From Neoroseomonas terrae (GTDB lineage Bacteria; Pseudomonadota; Alphaproteobacteria; Acetobacterales; Acetobacteraceae), in contig NZ_JAAEDI010000015.1 in NCBI RefSeq assembly GCF_018129025.1, positions 105,363 through 169,362 of the forward strand: a DNA stretch of 64,000 nucleotides, in the 5' to 3' direction. This document shows, one piece after another, positions 24,732 to 34,448 of this stretch (within the stretch, counting starts at the first letter, position 1; the number at the start of each line of letters is the position of its first letter). The notes beneath the pieces were generated by a model, which ran no database searches, was not told the origin of the DNA, and was given only the letters and a program-made list of their open reading frames with translations. The position numbers and the translations under genes were made by a program.

Positions 24732-25082
24732 CTACCGCGGCGCTGCGTTCGGGTTCTGCCCGGTCAGCTCGCGGTAGAGCTGGTCCTCCGCCCGGGCATC
24801 CTGCGCCGGGGTTTGCATCGGTGTGGGCGCCGGCGCGGTCGGCGCTGCATGCGGGTTCTGGCCGGTCAGCTCTCGGTAGAGCTGGTTCGTCACCTGCGCG
24901 TCGCGCCTCGCCTCGGCGGCGCTCGCCGCATCGCCGGCGGCCTGCTCGGCGGCACGGACGGCGGCGGGGTTCGGCTCGCGCTCATCCGGCGGTACGCCCT
25001 GCGCGGCGGCGCCCATCGCGAACAGCACGGCCAGGCCGGCGAGCCAGGCGCGGCGCGGGCAGGGGGGGACACGATCAGCCAT
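24732..25082 (-). CDS. Secreted protein with a duplicated LYRELTGQNP motif
   Basis: A 116-residue protein with an N-terminal signal peptide (basic PCPRRAW, hydrophobic LAGLAVLFAMGAAA, then QG) and an Ala/Pro/Glu-rich mature part. The motif QLYRELTGQNP(H/N)AAP occurs twice, at about residues 66-80 and at the very C terminus, separated by a proline-rich linker. I know of no family name. The start ATG 25082 gives a good signal peptide; the frame is open to 25139. Lies head to head with the ABC ATPase gene at 25277. Function unknown; the repeat may be a binding motif for an envelope partner. Confidence 0.6.
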   Translation of the reverse strand: MADRVPPCPRRAWLAGLAVLFAMGAAAQGVPPDEREPNPAAVRAAEQAAGDAASAAEARRDAQVTNQLYRELTGQNPHAAPTAPAPTPMQTPAQDARAEDQLYRELTGQNPNAAPR

Positions 25083-25276
25083 GGGAAGTCTCCGGTGCTG
25101 AGGCATCATAGGCCGGCCGGCGCCGCGGTGCACGGGCATCCCGGCCGGGCACGGCGGTCCGCGCGGGACGGCGGCCCTTGCGCCGCCGCCGAAAGCCGCT
25201 TTACTCGCGCCATGGCCCGTATCGGTCCCGCGCAGCCCGCCGCCACCGCGGCATTCGTCCCGGCCGTGGCGTCGCC

Positions 25277-26260
<984 letters not shown>

Positions 26261-26324
26261 CGCCGGGGGGCGATGGCCTTGGCATTCTGTTTTCTGGTGG
26301 CCCGATAGATCCGCGGTCGATGTT

Positions 26325-26515
26325 GGAGGGGTTTCACCCCTCCAAGCCACCCCAGCAAAGGCCGAAGGGCCTTTGCAAAACTCCATTTGGCGTGGTGCGC
26401 TGCAGGCAGAATGGGGTGGCGGGTCCCGCCCTTGCGCCCGAAACGCGCCTGGAGGGGCAACAAACCCCGCCAAGCCCGACACCAACCGACTGCGGCCCAG
26501 GTGCTCGAAGCAACA
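26325..26515 (+). repeat. Interspersed intergenic repeat, copy 4 (subfamily A, decayed right end)
   Basis: Left hairpin GGAGGGGTTTCACCCCTCC (26325-26343), then CCACCCCAGC and the internal stem-loop GCAAAGGCCGAAGGGCCTTTGC arms at 26355-26376, same order and orientation as copy 2. Homology continues to about 26515 (TGCGGCCCAGGTGCTCGAAG matches copy 2's GCGGTCCAGGTGCTCCAAG), but the right-hand hairpin is lost. It lies between two convergent genes. The stretch to 26618 holds no gene. Confidence 0.78.
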
Positions 26516-26618
26516 GGGGCGCCCGTCGGCGTTGCGTCGATGGGCGTGCGGAACGGGCAGCGCCCCACGATGCCCGCGGCAGAAGCAGCCACATCGTCAG
26601 TTCTGTTCAGACGCCGCC

Positions 26619-27689
26619 CTAGCCGCGCAGCCGGTGCTTCCAACGCACCGCAACCAGCCTTGCCCCCGCCACCAAGCGCCGCGACGGCGTCGCCGCGGCG
26701 CATTCCACCCAGCTCAGCGTCGGTGCCGCCGTGCCAAGGCTCGACTTCCAGCGCGCCGCACCGGCAAGGAAGTCGTATACCGCCGCGCCCTCAGCCTCCG
26801 CAGCCTCGATGGCCAGCAGGTGGCTGGTCAGGCCTGGCTTGGCGTGCGGCCCGATCCCCTGCCGCTCGAACCCGCTCTGATAGGCGTGGATCCAGCCGCG
26901 CCATCGGAAGTTGTAGAGAAAGCCGACGCAGTCCGGGCCTGCGGTCACGCGCAGCAGGTCCACCTCGCCGCGCGGGAAGGCTGCATCGATCAGCGCGCGA
27001 TGGAAGCGCCACATGAAGGGGTTGGCGAAGGCGCCCGGGAGCCCGCGGCGTCCCCAATCCGCGCCGTGCAGCGCGACCATCGCCTCGAACCAGTCGAGCG
27101 CCTCCTCCGATGACCCGGCGCGCGCCAGCGTGACCGTGCCCTGCGCCGCATAGCCGCGCAGCGAGCGAAGAAGCTGGTGGCGCGTGTTGCCGCTGAGCGA
27201 CTGCCGATACGTCACGCCCGCCGCCCGCAGCGCCGCCAATTCGACGCGCGGCGCCGGCCGGTCCTGCCGGCGGAAGGTCACGACCGGCAGCGCCGCCGCC
27301 AGGCTCGGTGCAATGCCGTCGAGCACCAGCCGTCTCGTGCCGGCCAGCCGCAGCGCTGTCGTCAGCATCGCCGCATCCGTGCCTGCCGGTGCGTCGGCGG
27401 CGAGCAACGGCCCATTGTGCTCGACGAACACCGCGTCCAGCCGCGCGTCGCCGCTCGCTGTCAAATGCAGCGCCCCATCGCGCCGGTTGCACAAGGCAAG
27501 CCCGACCAGCCGGTCTCCGCTGAACGCCTGCAGGACCACCGGATTCGCGAACCGTTCGGCGGCCAGGCAGCCGATCCAACTCCAGGACTGGAAGAAGGAG
27601 CAGGCCGGCGCCCCGGCCTCCAGGGCTCGCCACGTCTCGCCAAGGGCCCTGAAGCAGTGGACCTCCCCGGCGAGGATGCGCAGCGTCAT
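26619..27689 (-). CDS. GNAT-fold acyltransferase, CelD/BcsL (FemAB-like) family
   Basis: A 356-residue protein with an N-terminal segment (SFFQSWSWIGCLAAERF) and a C-terminal GNAT-like domain of the CelD/BcsL type: YRQSLSGNTRHQLLRSLRGY, RAGSSEEALDWFEAMVALH, and the closing YQSGFERQGIGPHAKPGL and VYDFLAGAARWKSSLG. Members occur in cellulose and exopolysaccharide loci and are thought to acylate or amidate the polymer or its precursors. Last gene of a five-gene leftward operon (overlaps the next gene by four bases). A second member of this family is at 34448. Acyl donor and target unknown. Confidence 0.82.
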   Translation of the reverse strand: MTLRILAGEVHCFRALGETWRALEAGAPACSFFQSWSWIGCLAAERFANPVVLQAFSGDRLVGLALCNRRDGALHLTASGDARLDAVFVEHNGPLLAADAPAGTDAAMLTTALRLAGTRRLVLDGIAPSLAAALPVVTFRRQDRPAPRVELAALRAAGVTYRQSLSGNTRHQLLRSLRGYAAQGTVTLARAGSSEEALDWFEAMVALHGADWGRRGLPGAFANPFMWRFHRALIDAAFPRGEVDLLRVTAGPDCVGFLYNFRWRGWIHAYQSGFERQGIGPHAKPGLTSHLLAIEAAEAEGAAVYDFLAGAARWKSSLGTAAPTLSWVECAAATPSRRLVAGARLVAVRWKHRLRG

Positions 27690-28789
27690 GGATCAGGCAG
27701 CGGCATCAGGCGCGACGGAATCGAGCCCATCTCGACAAAACGCACGCCGAGCCCCGCCAGCATGTCGAGCGCGCCCGCCAGGCGTTCGAGGAAGCCGCGC
27801 AGATCATCCTCAGTGCGGACATAGGGGTTCGCGCCCGGCAGCATCGATGAACTGTGGAAGCTGAGGCCGAGCACGCGCTCGCCGCGCGCGATCAGGCCGC
27901 GCGCCAACCGCCCCATCTCGGCGAGGTCGTTGCCTTCCGGTGAAAGCGTGATCCGCTCGGCGCAGCGCGTCGCCGCCAGCAGGCCGCGCAGGGTTCGCCG
28001 GCCAGCGTGCGGGATCGGCGGCAGACCGTGCAGCGTTGCCCCCGTCAACCCGCCCCAGCCAACGACACTCCGGCACAGCGGCAGTGCAAGAATCGCCTCG
28101 CCTTCGCCGAAATGGAACGCGCCGTAGTCCACGGCGGAGAAGTCCGGCCCACCCTCCGCCGCGAAGCTGGTGCGCGGCGCAATGCTGGTGTCGATGCGGA
28201 AGCCAAGCGCCTCCAGCAGCCGCGGCGTCGAGGGGCTGAGCCCGTAGCGGCCGGCCCGGTAGATCGTCGGCCGGAAGCCGAAAGCCACGGCGAAGGCGTC
28301 GCACAGCGTGCGCAGCTTCCGTTCCTCGGCCCCCCGCGGCAGGTTGCCCGCGAAGGACAGGCGGTGGCCGCGGCCTTCTCCAAATGGCGGCGTCACCCAG
28401 GGATGGAGCTGCGCGCCCAGGGCGCATCGTCCGCTTTCGTGTTCCTGCCGCAGCCACGCCGCCGCCGCGGCATCCACCAGCACCGGATAGGTCACGAGAT
28501 AGGTCGGCACGATACCATGCGCCGCGAACAGGCCGGTGAGCTGCACGAGGCGTGGAATGCCGGCCGTCGAATACGGCGTGCCGTGCACGGCGTCCTGCCA
28601 GTCGAACGCTTCCTCGGCGTCGATCACGACCGTGCACAGCGCATCATCACCCCTGACGCGCGCCGCGCGCGCATGGGCGAAGTCGCTGTGCCGCCAGGGC
28701 TGACGCCCCGTCGGCAGCGGCCTTCGCCGGGTCGGGGCGAGCGCGCCGCCACCGGCGACATCGCGCATCGTGCCCCGCCCGGCGCTCAT
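27686..28789 (-). CDS. Polysaccharide deacetylase-like protein (WalW type)
   Basis: A 367-residue protein with a carbohydrate esterase 4 like core: CTVVIDAEEAFDW carries the first metal/base Asp, GAQLHPWVTPPF the second-motif His, and YRAGRYGLSPSTPRLLEALG the third motif; GLSFHSSSMLPG is near the end. The first 40 residues are basic and probably not part of the fold. The WalW subgroup is common in exopolysaccharide loci; deacetylation of a polymer or lipid-linked sugar is the likely role, unproven. ATG 28789 overlaps the upstream stop (ATGA). Not the same subfamily as the XrtA-type deacetylase at 49946. Confidence 0.78.
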   Translation of the reverse strand: MSAGRGTMRDVAGGGALAPTRRRPLPTGRQPWRHSDFAHARAARVRGDDALCTVVIDAEEAFDWQDAVHGTPYSTAGIPRLVQLTGLFAAHGIVPTYLVTYPVLVDAAAAAWLRQEHESGRCALGAQLHPWVTPPFGEGRGHRLSFAGNLPRGAEERKLRTLCDAFAVAFGFRPTIYRAGRYGLSPSTPRLLEALGFRIDTSIAPRTSFAAEGGPDFSAVDYGAFHFGEGEAILALPLCRSVVGWGGLTGATLHGLPPIPHAGRRTLRGLLAATRCAERITLSPEGNDLAEMGRLARGLIARGERVLGLSFHSSSMLPGANPYVRTEDDLRGFLERLAGALDMLAGLGVRFVEMGSIPSRLMPLPDP

Positions 28790-29973
28790 TCCTGCCGCAC
28801 CGTCGTCGGGCCGATCCCGACGCCAGGCTCGGCGGGCGCCGCGTCGCTGCGCAACAGCCCACGATACAGCGCGCGGAGGTCGGCGGCGAAGCGGTCGGCG
28901 CCGAAGCGTCGCCGGACTTCCTCCCGCGCGGCCTGGCCGAGCCGCGCTGCCAGCTCCGAGTCGTCCAGCAGGCGCGCGATGCAGGTCGCGAGTTCCGCCG
29001 CATCCCCGTGCCGATGGACCAGGCCCGTGCGGTCGTGATCGAGCGCTTCAAGGACACCATCCACCGCCGTTGCCACGCAGGGCCGCGCGAGGCCCATCGC
29101 TTCCAGCACCACCAGGGGCAGGCCTTCGAAATGCGTGCTCAGCACGCAGAGGTCGGAGGCCAGCATCAGCCGCTGCGCGTCGCTCCGGAAACCCGTGAAG
29201 ATGAAACGGTCAGCCAGCCCGGCGGCGGCGATCGACGCCGCGACCTCGCGATGATGCTCGCGGTTCATGGCGACGTTGCTGTGGTCGCCGACAACGACGA
29301 AGCGCAGCGCCGGGTGCGATGCCCGCAGTCGCGCAGCGGCTGCCACCAGCGTCGGATAGTCCTTCTGCGGGTTCACCCGCGCGAACATGCTGGCGATGCG
29401 CGCATTGGCCGGCAGCCCCAGCTCGGCGCGGACTGCGCGCGCCACCGTGTCCCGCCCGGCGAGGACCGCATCCTCCGCCACTGCCGAAGCGTCATAGAGC
29501 ACGCTGCCGCGACGCCGCGGCACGTGCAGGCCGAACTGCCGCCAGGTGCTGTCGGAGACGAAGACGAAGTGTGACGCGCGGTTGATGAAGACGCTGTCCC
29601 GCCAGGGCATGGTCGCGAGGCGGTTGCGGACGTGGCAGATCACCGGCACGCCGGCGAGCCGCCCCGCCGTCGCGACGTAGTAGGCCGCCTGCGCATCGGC
29701 GCAGTGGATCACATCCGTCTGCAGCCAGCGTCGCGCGAAGCGGCGGGATTCCACCAGGAAGCGGAGGCCTCCGCGCAGGCTCGGCTCGGGCCGGTGGTCC
29801 GGGATATCATAGGGGATGCCGGCCTCGTCCAGGTAGCGTGTCAGCTCCGTGGTCGGCGCCAGCAGCAGCGCGCGGCCCTCGATGCCAAACGGCCGCACCG
29901 CGTCGATGATGCGCCGCACGGCGATCTCGGTCCCGCCGACACCCTGGTAGGGCAGGACGTGCAGCACCCTCAT
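28786..29973 (-). CDS. Glycosyltransferase family 4
   Basis: A 395-residue retaining GT-B glycosyltransferase. The N terminus MRVLHVLPYQGVGGTEIAVRR has the glycine-rich donor loop; the C-terminal half shows FARVNPQKDYPTLVAAAARL, RFVVVGDHSN, RFIFTGFRSDAQRLMLASDL and the GT4 motif STHFEGLPLVVLEAMGLARP (E-x7-E). It transfers a sugar from a nucleotide donor to the growing lipid-linked oligosaccharide on the cytoplasmic side. ATGA overlaps on both sides couple it to its neighbours. The frame is open upstream to 30549, but that is a shadow of the next gene. Confidence 0.93.
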   Translation of the reverse strand: MRVLHVLPYQGVGGTEIAVRRIIDAVRPFGIEGRALLLAPTTELTRYLDEAGIPYDIPDHRPEPSLRGGLRFLVESRRFARRWLQTDVIHCADAQAAYYVATAGRLAGVPVICHVRNRLATMPWRDSVFINRASHFVFVSDSTWRQFGLHVPRRRGSVLYDASAVAEDAVLAGRDTVARAVRAELGLPANARIASMFARVNPQKDYPTLVAAAARLRASHPALRFVVVGDHSNVAMNREHHREVAASIAAAGLADRFIFTGFRSDAQRLMLASDLCVLSTHFEGLPLVVLEAMGLARPCVATAVDGVLEALDHDRTGLVHRHGDAAELATCIARLLDDSELAARLGQAAREEVRRRFGADRFAADLRALYRGLLRSDAAPAEPGVGIGPTTVRQE

Positions 29974-30971
29974 GGTGCGCCCCCGGATGGACGCAGGCGC
30001 CGCATGCCGTCGACCGCGCCCCAGACGCGCCGCCCGAGCAACTCCCGCACGCGCAGCCGCCACCAGAGCGAGGAGGAGGTCACGGGCGGGAATGCCGCGA
30101 CGGCGAGGTTCCGCATCGCCTCCGCCTCGCGCGGCGCGCCCTCCTCGAAGGTGCGGATCGCGGCCCAGAGCAGTTCGGACGAAAGGCCACGCCGCGCCAG
30201 CGCCTCCAGCGCCGCGACATCGGCCAGCCCGTCCGCGCCGCGCTCGAAGAATAGGCGGAAGGCCTCGATGCGTTGGCGATAGTCGCCGAGCATGCGCTCC
30301 GTGGAATAGCCGTGGCGCATGTTGTGCGCGTGGATGCGGGTGAAGGCCTGCACCGCCTCCACCTCCGCGACGTCCCCATGCACGGCGAGCCGCAGCCACA
30401 TCTCGAGATCGCCGGAATGCGGCAGTTCCGGCCGGTAGCCGCCGACGCGCTTCTGGATGGCGCTGCGCACGATGACGGTCGCGGTTTCGACCGGGTTTTC
30501 CGGCTTGCCGCAGATCGACGCGATGAAGTCGCGGCCGCTTCGGTGGCACACTGCCGCTGCCGGATCGGCCGTCGGTTCCGCGGCGATCACCGCCTCATCG
30601 GTGAACTTCACGGCCTTGCCGTAGACGAAGGCGAGAGACGGGTCGTCTTCCATCAGCCTGGTCGCGCGCGCGAGCGCACCCGGCGCCAGCACATCGTCGG
30701 CCGAGAGCAGCAGCATGAAGGGCGCCTCGATCCAGTCGATACCTTCGTTATAGGTCGCAATGTGCCCGCGGTTCTGTGGATGCGCCACCAGATGGACCCG
30801 CGGATCGGTCGCGGCGATCGCCTGTGCGGTAGCGAGCGAATCATCCGTCGAGCAGTCGTCGATGACCAGCACGCGGATATCGCAGCCTTCCTGCACCAGC
30901 AGGCTGCCGACGCAGCGCCCGAGGAACCGGCCGTAATTGTAGCATGGGACGATGATGTCGACGGCCGTCAT
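29970..30971 (-). CDS. Glycosyltransferase family 2
   Basis: A 333-residue inverting GT-A enzyme. Starts VDIIVPCYNYGRFLGRCVGS; nucleotide-binding Asp in VLVIDDCSTDDSLATAQAI; the metal-binding D-x-D type site is SADDVLAP; acceptor-side region LPHSGDLEMWLRLAVHGDV. A C-terminal helical tail follows from residue 230. No transmembrane segment. Acts in oligosaccharide repeat-unit assembly. Overlaps both neighbours by four bases. Confidence 0.93.
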   Translation of the reverse strand: MTAVDIIVPCYNYGRFLGRCVGSLLVQEGCDIRVLVIDDCSTDDSLATAQAIAATDPRVHLVAHPQNRGHIATYNEGIDWIEAPFMLLLSADDVLAPGALARATRLMEDDPSLAFVYGKAVKFTDEAVIAAEPTADPAAAVCHRSGRDFIASICGKPENPVETATVIVRSAIQKRVGGYRPELPHSGDLEMWLRLAVHGDVAEVEAVQAFTRIHAHNMRHGYSTERMLGDYRQRIEAFRLFFERGADGLADVAALEALARRGLSSELLWAAIRTFEEGAPREAEAMRNLAVAAFPPVTSSSLWWRLRVRELLGRRVWGAVDGMRRLRPSGGAP

Positions 30972-31846
30972 GTCGCGCCTCCGCCCATCATGCGCCGCCT
31001 GGCTTCGAGCACGGCCACCGGCGTGAAGGCGGCGAGCAGCGCCGTCACCTGCGGCAGCGACACCCCGGCGCGGAAAGAGGAGAGCGCGAGGTGCCGCGCC
31101 GCCCGCATCTGCCGATGATGAACCGCACCGCGGCTATGGCGCAGGCAGCATTCGGCAACGCGGCGCTGCAGCCGTGCCGGCGGCAGGTGGAAGCGTTCGG
31201 CGACATCGGCCAGGCAGGCCAGCTCGGCGGCCGCGAAGCTTTCGATCTGGCGCGACAGGCTCATCGCGGACGGCGCGTAGACGACGAGTTCCTCCGGGCA
31301 ATTCACGACGGTCCAGCCAGTGCCCGTCAGCCGGAGCCACAGGTGATAGTCCTCACATGCGCGCCGGCTCCAGAAGGCGCCGGCCTGCTCGAAGGCCGCG
31401 CGGCGCACCAGGGTGGAGGAGACGACGATCTGGTTGCCCTCCCAGAACGCATCGAAGTCAGGCCGCGCGACGAAGGGGGGCGTGGTCTGCCCGACATCAC
31501 GGCAGGCGACGACGGCAACGTCCTTGGGCCCGATCTCCCGCACCTGCCGTTCGAGCTTGCCAGGCAGCCAAGCGTCATCGGCATCGAGGAAGGCGAGCCA
31601 GTGCCCGCGCGCGGCCGCCGCGCCGGTGTTGCGCGCCATGCCGCATCCTGCATTCGCCTGCCAGATCACGCGCACATCCCCGTGGCGGCGGGCCACATGG
31701 TCGCCAACGCCGTCGGGGCAGCCATCGTCGACGACGATGATCTCGGCCGGCGATACCGTTTGCGCCCGCGCGCTGTCGATCGCCGCGTCGATGGTGGCGG
31801 TCGCCCGATAGGCGGGAATGACCACGGAGATCGACGGTTCGGCCAT
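30968..31846 (-). CDS. Glycosyltransferase family 2
   Basis: A 292-residue GT-A glycosyltransferase and first gene of the leftward operon. SISVVIPAYRATATIDAAID, VVDDGCPDGVGDHVARRHG, AGCGMARNTGAAAARGHWL and LDADDAWLPGKLERQ are the donor and metal-binding blocks; EDYHLWLRLTGTGW lies near the catalytic base. ATG 31846 with GGAGTTCC upstream on its strand. The 400-base AT-rich gap upstream should hold its promoter and that of the divergent flippase gene. Confidence 0.93.
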   Translation of the reverse strand: MAEPSISVVIPAYRATATIDAAIDSARAQTVSPAEIIVVDDGCPDGVGDHVARRHGDVRVIWQANAGCGMARNTGAAAARGHWLAFLDADDAWLPGKLERQVREIGPKDVAVVACRDVGQTTPPFVARPDFDAFWEGNQIVVSSTLVRRAAFEQAGAFWSRRACEDYHLWLRLTGTGWTVVNCPEELVVYAPSAMSLSRQIESFAAAELACLADVAERFHLPPARLQRRVAECCLRHSRGAVHHRQMRAARHLALSSFRAGVSLPQVTALLAAFTPVAVLEARRRMMGGGAT

Positions 31847-32247
31847 GGGAACTCCAAGCCCTGTGACGGGGGATGCCTCATGCCCTGTCCCTTAGAGGCT
31901 TCGGCCGTTCGGCGTTGGGGGGCACCGGCACGGTGATGCTTATCGGATCGCGGCAATCCGATCAATATTACTTTAGGGAAATGACTGTCTGTCGCGCCAA
32001 AAGGTGCTAATAATGTCATGAAAGGGAATAAGTATATGAAACGTCCTTATTCCCGCGATGGTGAGCATGCCGAGAGCGTACCGCGTTCGGTATGCGTTTT
32101 GGCAGTAACGCACGCACCGGTTGTGATTTCTGAGGTTGTGGGACCGATGAGTACAAGAGGTTTCGACGAAACAACCGCTCGCGTGAGCATGCATGCGTGC
32201 CTTCGCGGCGCCCTGTTCCGGCCTGCCTGCGCGCCCGGCATGGATCC
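31847..32247. promoter_or_regulatory. AT-rich divergent promoter region with 9-bp inverted repeat
   Basis: A 400-base gap between the leftward glycosyltransferase operon and the rightward flippase operon, with a stretch (about 31955-32060) far richer in A and T than its surroundings. It contains GGGAATAAG (32024-32032) and CTTATTCCC (32046-32054), perfect 9-base arms 13 bases apart, a plausible operator or RNA hairpin. A short ORF (32018-32251) overlaps it but does not look like protein. AT-rich islands in GC-rich alphaproteobacteria are typical targets of MucR/Ros-like regulators of exopolysaccharide genes; that link is inference. Confidence 0.55.
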
Positions 32248-33702
32248 ATGAGCAGCCTTCGCCGCTCCCTGGCGTTCTCCTTCGGCCAGACCTACGGCAG
32301 CTACCTGCTCGGCCTCGTCGGCATCGTCGTCCTGTCGCGCCTCCTGACCCCTGCGGAGTTCGGCGTTTTCTCCGTCGGTGCCTCCATCGTGATGTTGGTC
32401 AACGCCGTCCGGGATTTCGGGATCGGCACCTTCCTGGTGCAGGAGCCCGAGCTGACGCCGGCGCATCTGCGTTCCGCCGTCACCATCGCTTTCGGCATCT
32501 CGGTCTCCTGCGCCCTGGGCCTGTCCGCCGCCGCCGTGCCGATCGCCGGCTTCTACGGGGAGGCGCGCGTCGCCGACATCGTGCTGGTGCTGGCGGCCGG
32601 CATGGTGGTCTCGGTCGTCGGCATACCGGGGCTCAGCCTGCTGCGCCGTGACCTCCAGTTCGATGCGCTCGCCGCGATCAACCTCTCGGCCTCGGTGGTA
32701 CAACTCGGCGTGGTCGTCGCCCTGGCGCTCCTCGGCCACGGCGCGATGAGCCTCGCCTGGGCGACACTGGCCGAGAGCCTGTTCCGTACGACGGCCGCAA
32801 TTCTCTGCCGGCCGGTGCCGGGCGCTTTCCGGCCCAGCCTCACCGCCTGGCGCAGCGTGCTGGCCTTCGGTGGCTACTCCACCGCGACGGCGATCATCAA
32901 CGTCTTCCACGACACCCTGCCGAAACTCATCATCGGCCGCCTGCTCGGTGTGGTGCCGGTCGGGCTGTATGGCCGCGCGACGATGGTCTGCGCACTGCCC
33001 GACCGGATGTTCGTGAGCGCGCTGCAGCCCGTGATGCTGCCGGCGATGGCCGAGCAGGCGCGGGCAGGGCGCGACCTGCGCGGGCCCTACCTGCTCGCGC
33101 TCACGCACATGTCCGCGCTGCTCTGGCCCGGCCTGCTCTGCCTGATCCTGCTGGCCGACCCCATCGTGCGCCTGATGCTCGGCCCGCAATGGGGGGAGGT
33201 ACCGCCGCTGGTGCGCATCATGGCGCTCGGGTCCCTCAGCCTGTTCCCCGCCTTCATGACCTTTCCCACCATGGTGGCCCTCGGCCGCATCCGCGACACG
33301 CTGTGGATGAGCGCGATCTCGGTCCCACCCTCCATCCTCGTGATCCTCGCGCTGTCCCATGTCAGCCTGGAGGCGGTGGCGGCAGCGCAGATCGTCAACG
33401 CGCCGCTGCAGGTCGTCGTCGCCATCGTCTTCATCCGCCGACGGCTGCCGATCGCCTGGTCGGACATATTGCGGGCGATCCGCCCCAGCGCCATCGTTGC
33501 GGTCTGCGCCGCCGCCATGCCGGCGCTAATGATCGCGCTCGGCGGCTTCCGTCTCGACCTTTCGACGCCGGCATTCGTCCTGGCCATTCTGGGCGCGGCG
33601 GCGGGCTGGCTCGCCGGCCTCGCGCTCAGCGGACATCCCATGATGACGGAGGTGAGACAGGTCGCCCGCATGCTTGGCCGCACGGCAAGGCAGGGCGGAT
33701 GA
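32248..33702 (+). CDS. Polysaccharide flippase, Wzx/MOP family
   Basis: A 484-residue integral membrane protein with 12-14 predicted helices, of the oligosaccharide flippase (Wzx, MATE/MOP superfamily) type. Opening SLRRSLAFSFGQTYGSYLLG and LSRLLTPAEFGVFSVGASIV is typical, as are RDFGIGTFLVQE and LLGVVPVGLYGRATMVCALP. It probably moves undecaprenyl-linked repeat units across the inner membrane. ATG 32248 gives the family N terminus; the frame is open to 32197. First gene of a rightward operon with ATGA couplings. No Wzy polymerase is recognisable in the window. Confidence 0.9.
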   Translation: MSSLRRSLAFSFGQTYGSYLLGLVGIVVLSRLLTPAEFGVFSVGASIVMLVNAVRDFGIGTFLVQEPELTPAHLRSAVTIAFGISVSCALGLSAAAVPIAGFYGEARVADIVLVLAAGMVVSVVGIPGLSLLRRDLQFDALAAINLSASVVQLGVVVALALLGHGAMSLAWATLAESLFRTTAAILCRPVPGAFRPSLTAWRSVLAFGGYSTATAIINVFHDTLPKLIIGRLLGVVPVGLYGRATMVCALPDRMFVSALQPVMLPAMAEQARAGRDLRGPYLLALTHMSALLWPGLLCLILLADPIVRLMLGPQWGEVPPLVRIMALGSLSLFPAFMTFPTMVALGRIRDTLWMSAISVPPSILVILALSHVSLEAVAAAQIVNAPLQVVVAIVFIRRRLPIAWSDILRAIRPSAIVAVCAAAMPALMIALGGFRLDLSTPAFVLAILGAAAGWLAGLALSGHPMMTEVRQVARMLGRTARQGG

Positions 33703-34448
33703 TCGTAACCTTCTTGCAGGGTGCCGCCGCCAGCCTGCTGCTGCCGCCGCTGGGGCTTGTGATCGCCATCGTCGTCCTCGCGCTGCTGGCCTGGCGCGGC
33801 TGGCGGCGTGCCGCCTTGGCCTCGGCGGCCGGCGGCGTCGTGCTGCTGCTGCTGTCGACCCCGGTCGTCGCGGGCCTGCTCGCCGCGAGCCTCGACCGCA
33901 GCACGCTTGCCGCGCCGGGTGGCGCGCCGGCGCCGGGCGCCATCATCATCCTCGGGGCGGAGATGGCATCCGGCGCGGCGGACGCCGATATCGGGCCGCT
34001 GACGCTCGAACGGTTGCGGACAGGTGCGGCGCTGCATCGGCGTCTCGGCCTGCCGATCCTCGTCACGGGCGGGCCGCTGCGGCCGCGCGAGCCGCCGATC
34101 GCCGAACTGATGGCGCGCAGCCTCTCGGAGGATTTCGGCACCCCCGCGCGCTGGACGGAAGATGCCGCGCGCGACACGCGGGACAATGCCGCTCTCGCCA
34201 CGGCCAAGCTGCGCGGCGAGGGCGTCCGCGCCGCTTACCTCGTTACCCACGCCTGGCACATGCCGCGCGCGATGGAGGCCTTCCGCCGCGACGGCTTCGC
34301 CGTCATCCCGGCACCGGTCCACCGTCTGCGGACACCCGAAGGCAGCGCCCGGGACTGGGTGCCGCGACCGGATCACCTTGCTTTGACCTGGTACGCGCTG
34401 CGCGAGTGGCTCGGCCGGGCCGTCTATGCGGTGAGGGATGGCGGCTGA
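33699..34448 (+). CDS. YdcF family (DUF218) membrane-anchored protein
   Basis: A 249-residue protein with two N-terminal transmembrane segments (residues 5-28 and 35-55) and a DUF218/YdcF Rossmann-like domain: GAIIILGAEMASG, RLGLPILVTGGPLRP, EDAARDTRDNAALA and YLVTHAWHMPRAMEAFRRDG are the conserved blocks. Family members occur in cell-envelope and polysaccharide loci (ElyC, SanA-like); biochemical role is unsettled. ATG 33699 overlaps the flippase stop; its own stop TGA shares one base with the next ATG. The long open upstream frame is a shadow. Confidence 0.88.
   Translation: MIVTFLQGAAASLLLPPLGLVIAIVVLALLAWRGWRRAALASAAGGVVLLLLSTPVVAGLLAASLDRSTLAAPGGAPAPGAIIILGAEMASGAADADIGPLTLERLRTGAALHRRLGLPILVTGGPLRPREPPIAELMARSLSEDFGTPARWTEDAARDTRDNAALATAKLRGEGVRAAYLVTHAWHMPRAMEAFRRDGFAVIPAPVHRLRTPEGSARDWVPRPDHLALTWYALREWLGRAVYAVRDGG

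Noticed and set aside
32018..32251. Short plus ORF of 77 codons in the AT-rich gap
   Set aside because: Has a fair ATG, but the product shows no pattern and it ends just inside the flippase start; better explained as regulatory DNA.
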